From NCBI RefSeq assembly GCF_030264275.1, contig NZ_CP127165.1:2344001-2408000 (forward strand): 64,000 nt of DNA, read 5' to 3'. Made by a program: the position numbers and the translations under genes. Shown in pieces: positions 55,777-63,679 of this stretch. Positions within the stretch are counted from its first letter, which is position 1, and each line of letters begins with the position of its first letter. This DNA is from Marivivens sp. LCG002 (GTDB lineage Bacteria; Pseudomonadota; Alphaproteobacteria; Rhodobacterales; Rhodobacteraceae). The notes below the pieces were generated by a model. It made no database searches, was not told the origin of the DNA, and was given only the letters and a program-made list of their open reading frames with translations.

Positions 55777-56700
55777 TCAGCGGTCCTTGGGATCAAGTGC
55801 ATCACGAAGGCCATCGCCCACAAAGAAGAAGGCATAAAGCGTGATGAGAAAGAAGAAGAGCGGGAAACCGATCATCCACGGCGTGCCGAAGCCGAGCTGG
55901 CTCGCACCGGCGGAAATCAGCGCCCCGAGCGAGGTCATCGGTTCCTGAATCCCGAGCCCGAGAAAGCTGATAAAGCTTTCCGTGATGATCAGCTGCGGAA
56001 TGAGGAGCGTTGCGTAAACGATCACGATCCCCGCAAGGTTCGGAACGATGTGACGCAGGATCACGGTAAAGGGTTTCACCCCGGTTGCGACGGCCGCCTC
56101 GACGAACTCCTTGTTCTTGATGGTCAGCGTCTGTCCCCGCGCGATGCGCGCCATATCAAGCCATGAAATCAGCCCGACCCCGACAAAGAGCATCACCATC
56201 GAGCGGCCAAAGACCACAAGCAGCAGAATGATCACGAACATGAACGGAATGGCGATAAGGATATCGACGATCCGCATCATCACGCTGTCGATCCGCCCGC
56301 CCATATAGCCTGCAAAGGCACCATAGAGCGTGCCGACGACAACGGCGACAAGGCTGCCGATCACACCGACGAGGATCGAAATCCGCGTGCCCTGAACGAC
56401 GCGGGTATAAAGATCCCGCCCCTCCTGTTCGAGCCCGAAGAAATGCGCGTTCTCGATACTCGGAGCGCCAAGGTTCTTGATATCGCGGCGAAGCGAGAAG
56501 TCCACGAAATCGGGTTCATGTGGGCTCAGATACTGGCCGAAGAATGCGAAAACGAGAACAAAGCCGAGAAGAACAAGGCTGATCAAAGCGGCGCGATTGC
56601 GGACAAAGCGGCGAAAGGCATCATGCCAGAGGCTCCGCCCCTTGATCGCTTGGGCATTGGCAACACCCGCGAGCTGGTCTGCTGTAGTGCGACTGAACAT
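55777..56700 (-). CDS. oppC: Oligopeptide ABC transporter permease OppC
   Basis: Inner-membrane permease, 307 residues, about six helices. The N-terminal OppC_N helix (RNRAALISLVLLGFVLVFAFFG) precedes the five-helix permease domain; the EAA loop is EAAVATGVKPFTVILRHIVPNLAG (about 210-233). It partners OppB; separated from it by 9 nt. Confidence 0.96.
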   Translation of the reverse strand: MFSRTTADQLAGVANAQAIKGRSLWHDAFRRFVRNRAALISLVLLGFVLVFAFFGQYLSPHEPDFVDFSLRRDIKNLGAPSIENAHFFGLEQEGRDLYTRVVQGTRISILVGVIGSLVAVVVGTLYGAFAGYMGGRIDSVMMRIVDILIAIPFMFVIILLLVVFGRSMVMLFVGVGLISWLDMARIARGQTLTIKNKEFVEAAVATGVKPFTVILRHIVPNLAGIVIVYATLLIPQLIITESFISFLGLGIQEPMTSLGALISAGASQLGFGTPWMIGFPLFFFLITLYAFFFVGDGLRDALDPKDR

Positions 56701-56709
56701 GCTGCCCCC

Positions 56710-57633
56710 TCAGTAACGGATTTTGGGGTCGATCCACGCATAGAGCAGGTCGACAATCAGGTTGAAGAGAATGGTCAGCGCCCCCATGAGGATCGTGATC
56801 CCCATCATCACCGAATAGTCACGGTTAAAGGCGGCGTTGACGAAATAGACGCCGATCCCGCCGGTCGAGAAATAGCTGTCCACAATCACGGACCCCGTCA
56901 CCATAAGAACAAAGGCGGGCCCGAGGTAGGAAAGCACAGGCAGCATCGCAGGCTTGAGGGCGTGGCGCAGAATGATCCGCCGATCCGAAAGCCCCTTGGC
57001 CCGCGCGGTGCGGATGAACCCGCTATTGAGCACCTCGAGCATCGAAGAGCGGGTGATCCTCGCGATCGACGCCATATAGGAGGTCGAGAGCGCGATCACA
57101 GGCAGGATGAGATACTGGAGCTGCCCGCCGTTCCATCCCCCACCGGGGAGCCAACCAAGCCAGAGCGTAAAGACAATCACCAGCATCGGGGCCATGACAA
57201 AGTTCGGAAGCGACTGCGCGCCGATGGAAATCCCGACGGCAAGATAATCAAGCCACGTATTGTGGCGGATGGCGGCCACAACGCCCAAGGTCACACCGAC
57301 GATCACGGCTAAAACGAACGACCAGAAGCCATAGGTAAGCGTGACGGGGAACCCCTGAGCGATGATGTCGTTGACGCTGCGGTCCTTGTATTTGAACGAC
57401 GGGCCGAAATCGAAATGCACCACGACGTTCCAGACATAGTCGAAGATCTGTTTCCAATAAGGCTGATCAAGCCCGTATTTCGCCTCGATATTGGCAAGCA
57501 CTTGCGGCGGCAAAGGACGCTCTGCGTTGAACGGACCACCGGGCGCGGCGAACATCAGAACAAAGGAAATGACGATCAGCACAAGGATCGTCGGAATGGC
57601 GACCGCAAATCTGCGGGCGATAAAAGACAGCAT
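56710..57633 (-). CDS. oppB: Oligopeptide ABC transporter permease OppB
   Basis: Inner-membrane permease, 307 residues from MLSFIARRFAVAIPTILV (AGAGG ahead of the ATG at 57633; the frame opens further to 57675). Six helices, EAA-type loop RTARAKGLSDRRIILRHALKPAML (about 200-223). The insert between helices 1 and 2 (GLDQPYWKQIFDYVWNVV) is typical of OppB. A hairpin separates it from oppA upstream. Confidence 0.96.
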   Translation of the reverse strand: MLSFIARRFAVAIPTILVLIVISFVLMFAAPGGPFNAERPLPPQVLANIEAKYGLDQPYWKQIFDYVWNVVVHFDFGPSFKYKDRSVNDIIAQGFPVTLTYGFWSFVLAVIVGVTLGVVAAIRHNTWLDYLAVGISIGAQSLPNFVMAPMLVIVFTLWLGWLPGGGWNGGQLQYLILPVIALSTSYMASIARITRSSMLEVLNSGFIRTARAKGLSDRRIILRHALKPAMLPVLSYLGPAFVLMVTGSVIVDSYFSTGGIGVYFVNAAFNRDYSVMMGITILMGALTILFNLIVDLLYAWIDPKIRY

Positions 57634-57663
57634 CTCGAAACCTCTTGCAGAAATGCCAAAGGC

Positions 57664-57688
57664 CCGCGCCCCCATGACAGGGGCGCGG
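57664..57688 (-). promoter_or_regulatory. Hairpin between oppA and oppB
   Basis: A 9-bp perfect GC-rich stem (CCGCGCCCC / GGGGCGCGG, 7-nt loop) lies in the 76-nt gap between the oppA stop and the oppB start, with no T-run. Such hairpins after binding-protein genes protect the upstream message and lower expression of the permease genes. Function here is inferred. Confidence 0.65.
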
Positions 57689-57709
57689 AACCGTTAAGCA
57701 AACGTCGCT

Positions 57710-59353
57710 TTATTCGGCGACTTTGTAGAGTTCGCGGGAATACCAGGTCTGCTGGACGTTCTCCAAGGGCCAGCCCTTGATCGCATCGTTCAGCATGAAG
57801 TTTTCGGTGTAGTGATAGATCGGGATGATCGGAACATCAGCCGCGATGATCTCTTCCACCTTGGTGTAATTCGCGCTCGGATCGGCAAGGGTCTTGGACT
57901 CGGCCAAAAGCGCATCGACTTCGGGGTTGTTATAGCCGGCGTCGTTATAGCCCGAGCTCGAGTTCATCAGATCGAGGAAGGTCGAGGCTTCGTTATAGTC
58001 GCCACACCAGCCCGCACGCGAAACGTCGAAGTTGCCGTTGCCCCGCTCTTCAAGGAAGGTCTGCCATTCCATGTTCGCTAGCGTGGTTTCAACGCCGAGC
58101 GTCTGCTTCCACATCTGGCTTACGGCGATAGCGACCGACTTGTGCGCTTCCGAGGTGTTATAGAGGATTTCAAGGCTGATCGGGTTATCCGAGCCATAGC
58201 CTGCCTCGGCAAGCAGAGCCTTGGCCTTTTCGTTGCGCTCGTCTTGGGTCATGCCTGCGGCTTCCACCATCGGCACCTCGAAGCCCGCAGTCGCGCCGGG
58301 GGTAAAGGTATAGGCGGGGAACTGACCTGCGGCCAGAACGTCCTCGACGATGATGTCGCGGTCGATGGCAAGGCTCAGAGCCTGACGCACGCGCACATCC
58401 TTGGCCCACTCGGGCGCGGTGTCACGCATGTTCATGTTGTAGTAATAGGAGCAAAGGCTCGGCACCGCGATGGCTTCGTTCGGATACTCCTGAACGAGGC
58501 TCGGGTATTGCCCCGGCGGGAGCCCTTGGGCGGTCTTGTCGATCTCGCCTGCCTGCCAACGGGTCAGCGCTTGGGTCGAGTCGTTGATGATCAGCATCAC
58601 GACCTTGTCGATCAGCACATTGTCCGCATCCCAATAGGTCGGGCTCTTTTCGCGGACAAGACGCTCCTGAAGAACGCGCTCGGTGAGGACATAAGCACCG
58701 TTGCCGACGAAATGCTCGGGCGTGACCCAGTCGTTGCCGAACTCTTCAACCACATGCTGCGGCACGGGGAATGTGGTGCCATGCGTCACCATCTGCGGGA
58801 AATAAGGAAGCGGCTGGGTGATGCGGACTTCGAGCGTCTTGTCGTCGATCGCTTTGACGCCAAGCTCGGTCACAGGCTTTTCACCCGCGATCACGGCGGC
58901 GGCATTCTCGATGCTCATCAGCTCGATATACCACGAATAGGGCGAGGCGGTCTCGGGGTTCGCCGCACGCTGCCATGCATAGACGAAATCACCGGCGGTG
59001 ACGGGCGTGCCGTCCGACCACACCGCATTGTCGCGCAGCGTGAAGGTATAGGTCATCTGGTCTTCGGATACCTCATACCCCGTCGCAACACCGGGAACGG
59101 GGTTGCCGTCGGGGTCCTGGTTCAACAGACCTTCGAAGAGATCGCGCACAACGGCAGAGCCTTCGACATCCTCGACAAGACCCGGATCAATGGAGGGAAT
59201 TTCGTCGATGGTGGAATAGGTGAACACCTGTTCGGCGGCCAAAGCCTCGCCGGTCACGGGGTGCGTGGCGCCATGGCCCTCGGCATAGACAGCCGTCCCG
59301 ATCAGAACGAGAGCCGCCGCAGTAGTCGCTTTCAACGTATTTTTCAGTGTCAT
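57710..59353 (-). CDS. oppA: Oligopeptide-type ABC transporter substrate-binding protein OppA
   Basis: Periplasmic family 5 extracellular solute-binding protein, 547 residues. Signal peptide 1-24 (ends AVYA). Family features: YSTIDEIPSIDPGLVEDVEG, YEVSEDQMTYTFTLRDNAVWSDGTPVTAGDFVYAWQRAANP (about 95-130), YYNMNMRDTAPEWAKDVRVRQALSLAIDRD (about 305-335). The OppA/MppA subgroup resemblance suggests peptides, but two-gene amine catabolism under the same operator motif leaves other amine substrates possible. GGAG lies 7 nt ahead of the ATG. First gene of oppABCDF. Confidence 0.95.
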   Translation of the reverse strand: MTLKNTLKATTAAALVLIGTAVYAEGHGATHPVTGEALAAEQVFTYSTIDEIPSIDPGLVEDVEGSAVVRDLFEGLLNQDPDGNPVPGVATGYEVSEDQMTYTFTLRDNAVWSDGTPVTAGDFVYAWQRAANPETASPYSWYIELMSIENAAAVIAGEKPVTELGVKAIDDKTLEVRITQPLPYFPQMVTHGTTFPVPQHVVEEFGNDWVTPEHFVGNGAYVLTERVLQERLVREKSPTYWDADNVLIDKVVMLIINDSTQALTRWQAGEIDKTAQGLPPGQYPSLVQEYPNEAIAVPSLCSYYYNMNMRDTAPEWAKDVRVRQALSLAIDRDIIVEDVLAAGQFPAYTFTPGATAGFEVPMVEAAGMTQDERNEKAKALLAEAGYGSDNPISLEILYNTSEAHKSVAIAVSQMWKQTLGVETTLANMEWQTFLEERGNGNFDVSRAGWCGDYNEASTFLDLMNSSSGYNDAGYNNPEVDALLAESKTLADPSANYTKVEEIIAADVPIIPIYHYTENFMLNDAIKGWPLENVQQTWYSRELYKVAE

Positions 59354-59423
59354 GAATAATCTCCCTGACTGGAGCGAGTTCGAACCCGCACTCTTGTTTA
59401 AACGATGCCCACAACCGTGGACC

Positions 59424-59434
59424 TCTGATCAAAA
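59424..59434. promoter_or_regulatory. TGATCA operator-like site, proximal, upstream of oppA
   Basis: TGATCA core at 59426-59431, reading TTTTGATCAG on the minus strand, 73 nt before the oppA ATG. It is the degenerate partner of the perfect site at 59446, with centres 22 bp apart (two helical turns), so a dimer pair could bind on one face. Confidence 0.55.
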
Positions 59435-59445
59435 CTTTTTTACTC

Positions 59446-59455
59446 TTTGATCAAA
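59446..59455. promoter_or_regulatory. TTTGATCAAA operator-like palindrome, distal, upstream of oppA
   Basis: A perfect 10-bp palindrome 93 nt before the oppA ATG. The same sequence recurs upstream of the aminotransferase operon and, with one change, upstream of the GntR gene between them. Confidence 0.6.
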
Positions 59456-59589
59456 AACGCAAGCGGGATTAGCGATCTTTCCGTTGCGTCACCTGTTCAA
59501 CAGCTTACCGAGCACCAAGTTCCTTTAGGTCTGCTGTTTTTTGCGCCATAGTGCGGCGAAACGACCGAACCCAACCGAAAGAGCCGCCG

Positions 59590-60156
59590 ATGGACCTGCT
59601 TGACCTCACCGAACGCAAAGGGCTTCCCGATGCGCTCCGTGTCCTCTTGGAAACCTTCCCCCGTGAAGACTGGCAAAACGATCCCGGATACAACGGCCTC
59701 ATCAGCTTCTGGCTGGAACGGCATCTGACCTTTCGTCGGCTTTTGGACGAAATGACGAATGAAACCATGAGCTTGCTGGACAAGAAATCCGACGAGCGGC
59801 GCTTTGCGGGGCGCATCTCGCGCTATGGCGGCATCTTTGTGGAACAGCTCCACGGCCACCACCAGATCGAGGATCACCACTATTTCCCCGTGCTCTCGGC
59901 ACGCGACATCCGCCTCAAGCGCGGCTTCGACATTCTGGACAAGGATCACCATGCGCTCGACGGGCTTTTGAACGACTTTGTAGGCAGCGCCAACGCCGCG
60001 CTGACCAAACTCGACGACAAGAACGCCCTTTTGCCCGCTGCCGAAAATTTCCGCCGCGATGTCGTGCGCCTGACGGGTTTCATCGACCGCCATCTCACCG
60101 ACGAGGAAGATCTCATCGTGCCTGTGATCCTCAAATACGGCACCCATGGTCTTTGA
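59590..60156 (+). CDS. Hemerythrin-like (HHE) domain protein
   Basis: A 188-residue soluble protein from ATG 59590 (a GTG at 59551 would add 13 residues with no better ribosome binding site). All-helical HHE fold with the expected metal ligands: ERHLTFRRLLDEM (helix 1), HGHHQIEDHHYFPVL (helix 2), LDKDHHALDGLLNDF (helix 3) and DRHLTDEEDLIVPVI (helix 4). A di-iron site binding oxygen, NO or sensing iron is inferred. It sits between the divergent opp operon and the GntR gene, but the latter has its own promoter. Confidence 0.88.
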   Translation: MDLLDLTERKGLPDALRVLLETFPREDWQNDPGYNGLISFWLERHLTFRRLLDEMTNETMSLLDKKSDERRFAGRISRYGGIFVEQLHGHHQIEDHHYFPVLSARDIRLKRGFDILDKDHHALDGLLNDFVGSANAALTKLDDKNALLPAAENFRRDVVRLTGFIDRHLTDEEDLIVPVILKYGTHGL

Positions 60157-60157
60157 A

Positions 60158-60167
60158 TTTGATCATG
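60158..60167 (+). promoter_or_regulatory. TGATCA operator-like site over the GntR gene promoter
   Basis: TTTGATCATG starts 2 nt after the hemerythrin stop and 26 nt before the GntR ATG. The inner TTGATC could act as the -35 element, with GCTAAA or TAAAAG downstream as -10, so binding would block transcription. Suggests autoregulation. Confidence 0.55.
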
Positions 60168-60192
60168 TCCGAGAACTTGGGCTAAAAGGATC

Positions 60193-60882
60193 ATGAAACC
60201 GCATGAGGGTCAGAAATTGAACGAACACATGGCCAAGATTCCGACCCACGAGTTGGTCTATCGCCAGATCCGTGACATGATCCTGTGCGGCGAGCTGGAG
60301 CCGGGTCAGGCCGTCACGATCCAGGGGCTTGTCTCCCATCTCGAAGCGGGCATGACCCCCGTGCGCGAAGCGATCCGCCGCCTCACCGCCGAAAGCGCTC
60401 TGGTCTTTCAGGGCAATCGCCGCGTGAGCGTTCCCGTGCTGACGCTCGATGAAGTCAACGAACTCGCCTTTGCGCGGCTCGCCATCGAACCCAAGCTCGC
60501 CTATTGGGCGGCTTCCAAGCTCACCGTGCCCCAGATCGGCCAGTTGGAACAGATCGATCAGGATCTGAACAAGGCCATCGCGCGCGGCGATGTGCGCGAT
60601 TATCTCTACTTCAACTACCAGTTCCACGCCCAACTTTATGCGGTGTCGGGCGCGAATATCCTTGTCTCCATTGCGGATTCCCTCTGGCTCCGCATGGGGC
60701 CAAGCCTTCGGGTGATTTGCGGGCGCTACGGCACGACGAACCTTCCCGACATGCATGCGGGGGCGATTTCGGCGATGAAGCGCGGCGATGCCCAAGCGGT
60801 GATGGACGCCATCAAAGCCGACCTTGAACAAGGCATCGATCAGGTCCGCGCCTCGCTGCTCGAAGCTACAAACGGTCTCTGA
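60193..60882 (+). CDS. GntR family (FCD/FadR-type) transcriptional regulator
   Basis: A 229-residue regulator. N-terminal winged helix (about 16-80; LVYRQIRDMILCGELEPGQAVTIQGLVSHLEAGMTPVREAIRRLTAESALV) and C-terminal FCD ligand domain (about 92-215; LAIEPKLAYWAASKLT, YLYFNYQFHAQLYAVSGANILV, DMHAGAISAMKRGDAQAV) with the His and Asp residues expected for metal/carboxylate binding. Its 3' end overlaps the convergent oxidase by 17 nt. Operator-like TGATCA sites in front of itself, oppA and the aminotransferase suggest it controls both units. The effector is presumably an amine, amino acid or peptide catabolite. Confidence 0.93.
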   Translation: MKPHEGQKLNEHMAKIPTHELVYRQIRDMILCGELEPGQAVTIQGLVSHLEAGMTPVREAIRRLTAESALVFQGNRRVSVPVLTLDEVNELAFARLAIEPKLAYWAASKLTVPQIGQLEQIDQDLNKAIARGDVRDYLYFNYQFHAQLYAVSGANILVSIADSLWLRMGPSLRVICGRYGTTNLPDMHAGAISAMKRGDAQAVMDAIKADLEQGIDQVRASLLEATNGL

Positions 60883-62167
60883 GCGAGAACCAGAGCATCC
60901 CGAGCACCAGCAAAGGCGCGCGCAGCAACGCCCCTCCCGGAAACGCGGGCGTGGGCACTTTGGCCATGAGATCGAACCGCTCGGCCTGACCCGCAATCGC
61001 CTCCGAGGCAAGCTGCCCTGCGAGCGTCGCCATCGCCACACCATGCCCCGAATAGCCCGACATCGACAGGATATTCCCCGCCAGCCGCTCGAAATGCGGC
61101 ATACGGTTCAGCGTGATCGCCAACGTGCCGCCCCATGCGTAATCGATCGGAACATCGGCAAGCTGCGGATAGACTTCGGCCATGCACGGCCGCACCAAGG
61201 CGTCGATCCGCGCAGGGAACCGATAGCCATAGGTCTCGCCGCCGCCGAAAAGCATGCGATTGTCCGCCGAAAGACGGAAGTAGTTGATCACGAACTTGGA
61301 ATCCGCAACGGCCTCTTTCATCGGGAGCACTTGGCCAAGCTGCGCATCGGTCAACGGCGCGGTCGCAACGATGTAATTGTTGATCGGCATCACCCGCGCC
61401 GCAACCTTGGGCTCAAGCCCTCCAAGGTATCCATTCGCCCCAAGAACGACAAAGCGCGCCTTGACCGAACCCTGTTCCGTTCTGACGGTCGCTGGGTCCC
61501 CTCGCACAACCTCGGTCACGCGGCTTTGCTCGAAAATCCGCACGCCTTTGGACTTGGCAGCCCGCGCCAATCCCAGAGCGAATTTCAGCGGGTGGATATG
61601 CCCCGAGCCGTAATCCACGCTGCCCCCATGGTAGAAATCCGACCCGACACGGGCGCGGATGTCATCGCGCGACAGCTTTTCGGCCTGCGTATAGCCATAT
61701 TCCTCGCGGAGCTTGTCGACCGCTGCATGGCTATGTTTGACGAACCGCGCACGATGATCCGCATGGATCACACCGGCGACCCATTCGTAATCGATGCCGT
61801 AGCGCGCCGCGAGATCGTGGATCAACGTCACCGAAGCCTGAGACAGATCCCAAAGGGCGCGCGCATCGGCCTTGCCCATCATCGCTTCAAGCTCGTCCTG
61901 CTCGAGCCGCTGACCGCCCGAGACCTGACCGCCGTTGCGACCGGACGCGCCGAAGCCCACGCGCTGCGCTTCGATCAGCACCACATCATAGCCCATCTCG
62001 GCCAGATGGAGCGCCGAAGACAGCCCCGTAAAGCCGCCGCCCACAACACAAACGTCACAGGTGAGGTCACCCGCAAGCTGCGGCTCCACCTCGGGCAAAT
62101 CCGCGCTCGCGGCATACCAGCTCGACGGATAAGCGCCGAGCCGGTCGTTGGCCGTCAAAAGGTCCAT
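60866..62167 (-). CDS. FAD-dependent amine oxidoreductase (PuuB / gamma-glutamylputrescine oxidase-like)
   Basis: A 433-residue DAO-family flavoprotein from MDLLTANDRLGAYP (ATG at 62167 overlaps the aminotransferase stop in TAATG). FAD dinucleotide motif VVGGGFTGLSSALHLAE (41-57), followed by GFGASGRNGGQVSGGQ, the usual histidyl-free PuuB/OrdL signature, and C-terminal GYSGHGVAMATLAGQLASEAIAGQ. OrdL/PuuB enzymes oxidise gamma-glutamylputrescine or related secondary amines. Substrate is inferred from family and partner only. Confidence 0.92.
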   Translation of the reverse strand: MDLLTANDRLGAYPSSWYAASADLPEVEPQLAGDLTCDVCVVGGGFTGLSSALHLAEMGYDVVLIEAQRVGFGASGRNGGQVSGGQRLEQDELEAMMGKADARALWDLSQASVTLIHDLAARYGIDYEWVAGVIHADHRARFVKHSHAAVDKLREEYGYTQAEKLSRDDIRARVGSDFYHGGSVDYGSGHIHPLKFALGLARAAKSKGVRIFEQSRVTEVVRGDPATVRTEQGSVKARFVVLGANGYLGGLEPKVAARVMPINNYIVATAPLTDAQLGQVLPMKEAVADSKFVINYFRLSADNRMLFGGGETYGYRFPARIDALVRPCMAEVYPQLADVPIDYAWGGTLAITLNRMPHFERLAGNILSMSGYSGHGVAMATLAGQLASEAIAGQAERFDLMAKVPTPAFPGGALLRAPLLVLGMLWFSLRDRL

Positions 62168-63561
62168 TACGGAGCCTCGAACATCCCGTCCTTGACGAGA
62201 TCGGCATAGCATTCATCAAGCGACTTGCGGGCACGCTTGATCAACTCGTCCGCTTCCGCACGGGTAAGAACGAGCGGCGGAGCGATGATCATACGGTCGC
62301 CCACATGGCGCATGATAAGATCGTTGCCGAAACATTTCTCGCGGCAGCGATACCCCACAACACCGGGCGCAGTCTTGAACGGTGCGCGGGTCGCCTTGTT
62401 CGGGGTCAGAGCAAGCGAGGCCATAAGACCGACGATCTTGGTCTCGCCCACCATCGGGTGATCACCAAGGCTGTGCCACAGCTCGGCCAGATACGGCCCG
62501 ATGTCGTTCTTGACGTGATCGACGATATTCTCTTCTTCGAGAATACGCAGGTTTTCCAAAGCGACAGCCGCCGCCACGGGGTGACCCGAATAGGTATAGC
62601 CGTGGTTGAAGTCACCTGCCTCACCGACCACATTCGCCACCTCGTCACAGACAAGCGAAGCACCGATCGGCGCATAGCCCGACGAAAGCCCCTTGGCGAT
62701 GGTCATGATATGGGGACGGATGCCGACCGTCTGGCTTCCGAACATATTGCCTGTGCGTCCGAACCCGCAGATCACCTCGTCCGCGATCAGAAGGATTTCG
62801 TATTTGTCGCAGATGCGCTGGATTTCGGGCCAATAGCTGTCGGGCGCGACGATCACACCGCCCGCACCCATCACGGGTTCACCGATAAAGGCGGCCACGT
62901 TCTCTTCGCCGAGTTCAAGGATCGCGGCTTCAAGCTCTTGTGCACGGGCGACGCCGAACTCTTCGGGGTCCATATCGCCACCCTCGACCCACCAGTTCGG
63001 CTGGTTGATGTGGTGGATACCCGGAATGATGCCGCCCTGCGCATGCATCCCCGCCATCCCGCCAAGGCTCATGCCCGCCATGGTCGAGCCGTGATAGGCG
63101 TTCTTGCGGCTGATCACGATCTGTTTTGTGGGCTTGCCCTTGGCGTGCCAATACTGGCGCACAAGACGCAGGTTCGTGTCGTTCGCTTCCGACCCCGACC
63201 CCGCAAAGAACACGTGGTTGAGATCACCGGGCGCCATCTCGGCCAGCTTGGCGGCAAGCGCAATCGCGGGCACATGCGAGGTCTGGAAGAACGTGTTGTA
63301 ATAGGGAAGCTCGCGGATCTGCTGCGCGGCGACATCCGCCAGCGTGTCGCGGCCATAGCCGATGTTCACACACCAAAGACCCGACATGGCGTCAAGAATG
63401 CGGTGCCCCTCGCTATCGGTGAGCCACACGCCCTCGGCGCGGGTGATGACGCGCGCGCCCTTTTTGGCAAGAGCCGCAGCCGCCGTGAACGGGTGCATGT
63501 GGTGCGCCGCATCAAGAGCCTGAAGCTCGGCGGTGGGGGTGTTGTTCGTGATCTTTTTCAT
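62167..63561 (-). CDS. Class III PLP aminotransferase (polyamine/putrescine--pyruvate type)
   Basis: A 464-residue fold-type I aminotransferase. PLP lysine Lys290 in TIAKGLSSGYAPIG, Asp261 (LLIADEVICGFGRTG) and the phosphate loop GSGSEANDTN (121-130). The N-terminus (DAAHHMHPFTAAAALAKKGARVITRAEGVWLTDSEGHRILD) matches the omega-amino acid/SpuC group that transfers amino groups from putrescine, cadaverine or spermidine to pyruvate. AGAAGGA precedes the ATG. It is first in a two-gene operon with the FAD oxidase. Confidence 0.94.
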   Translation of the reverse strand: MKKITNNTPTAELQALDAAHHMHPFTAAAALAKKGARVITRAEGVWLTDSEGHRILDAMSGLWCVNIGYGRDTLADVAAQQIRELPYYNTFFQTSHVPAIALAAKLAEMAPGDLNHVFFAGSGSEANDTNLRLVRQYWHAKGKPTKQIVISRKNAYHGSTMAGMSLGGMAGMHAQGGIIPGIHHINQPNWWVEGGDMDPEEFGVARAQELEAAILELGEENVAAFIGEPVMGAGGVIVAPDSYWPEIQRICDKYEILLIADEVICGFGRTGNMFGSQTVGIRPHIMTIAKGLSSGYAPIGASLVCDEVANVVGEAGDFNHGYTYSGHPVAAAVALENLRILEEENIVDHVKNDIGPYLAELWHSLGDHPMVGETKIVGLMASLALTPNKATRAPFKTAPGVVGYRCREKCFGNDLIMRHVGDRMIIAPPLVLTRAEADELIKRARKSLDECYADLVKDGMFEAP

Positions 63562-63636
63562 CGCACATTCCTTCTGGGACGGCTGGCAAATTCGGAAACG
63601 GTCCGCGCCCGACCTTCGGGCCGTGGATTTGGCCCA

Positions 63637-63664
63637 AGGATATGGGGCAACGAAGCGGTGTCAA
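63637..63664 (-). promoter_or_regulatory. Sigma70-type promoter of the aminotransferase/oxidase operon
   Basis: On the minus strand, a perfect TTGACA (63664-63659) and TATCCT (63642-63637) are 16 nt apart, giving a leader of about 70 nt. It lies 3 nt from the TGATCA operator. Confidence 0.65.
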
Positions 63665-63667
63665 TAT

Positions 63668-63679
63668 ATTTGATCAAAT
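63668..63679. promoter_or_regulatory. ATTTGATCAAAT operator next to the aminotransferase promoter
   Basis: A perfect 12-bp palindrome located 3 nt upstream of the -35 element. It is the longest copy of the motif shared with oppA and the GntR gene, placed where a regulator could contact or occlude RNA polymerase. Confidence 0.65.
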
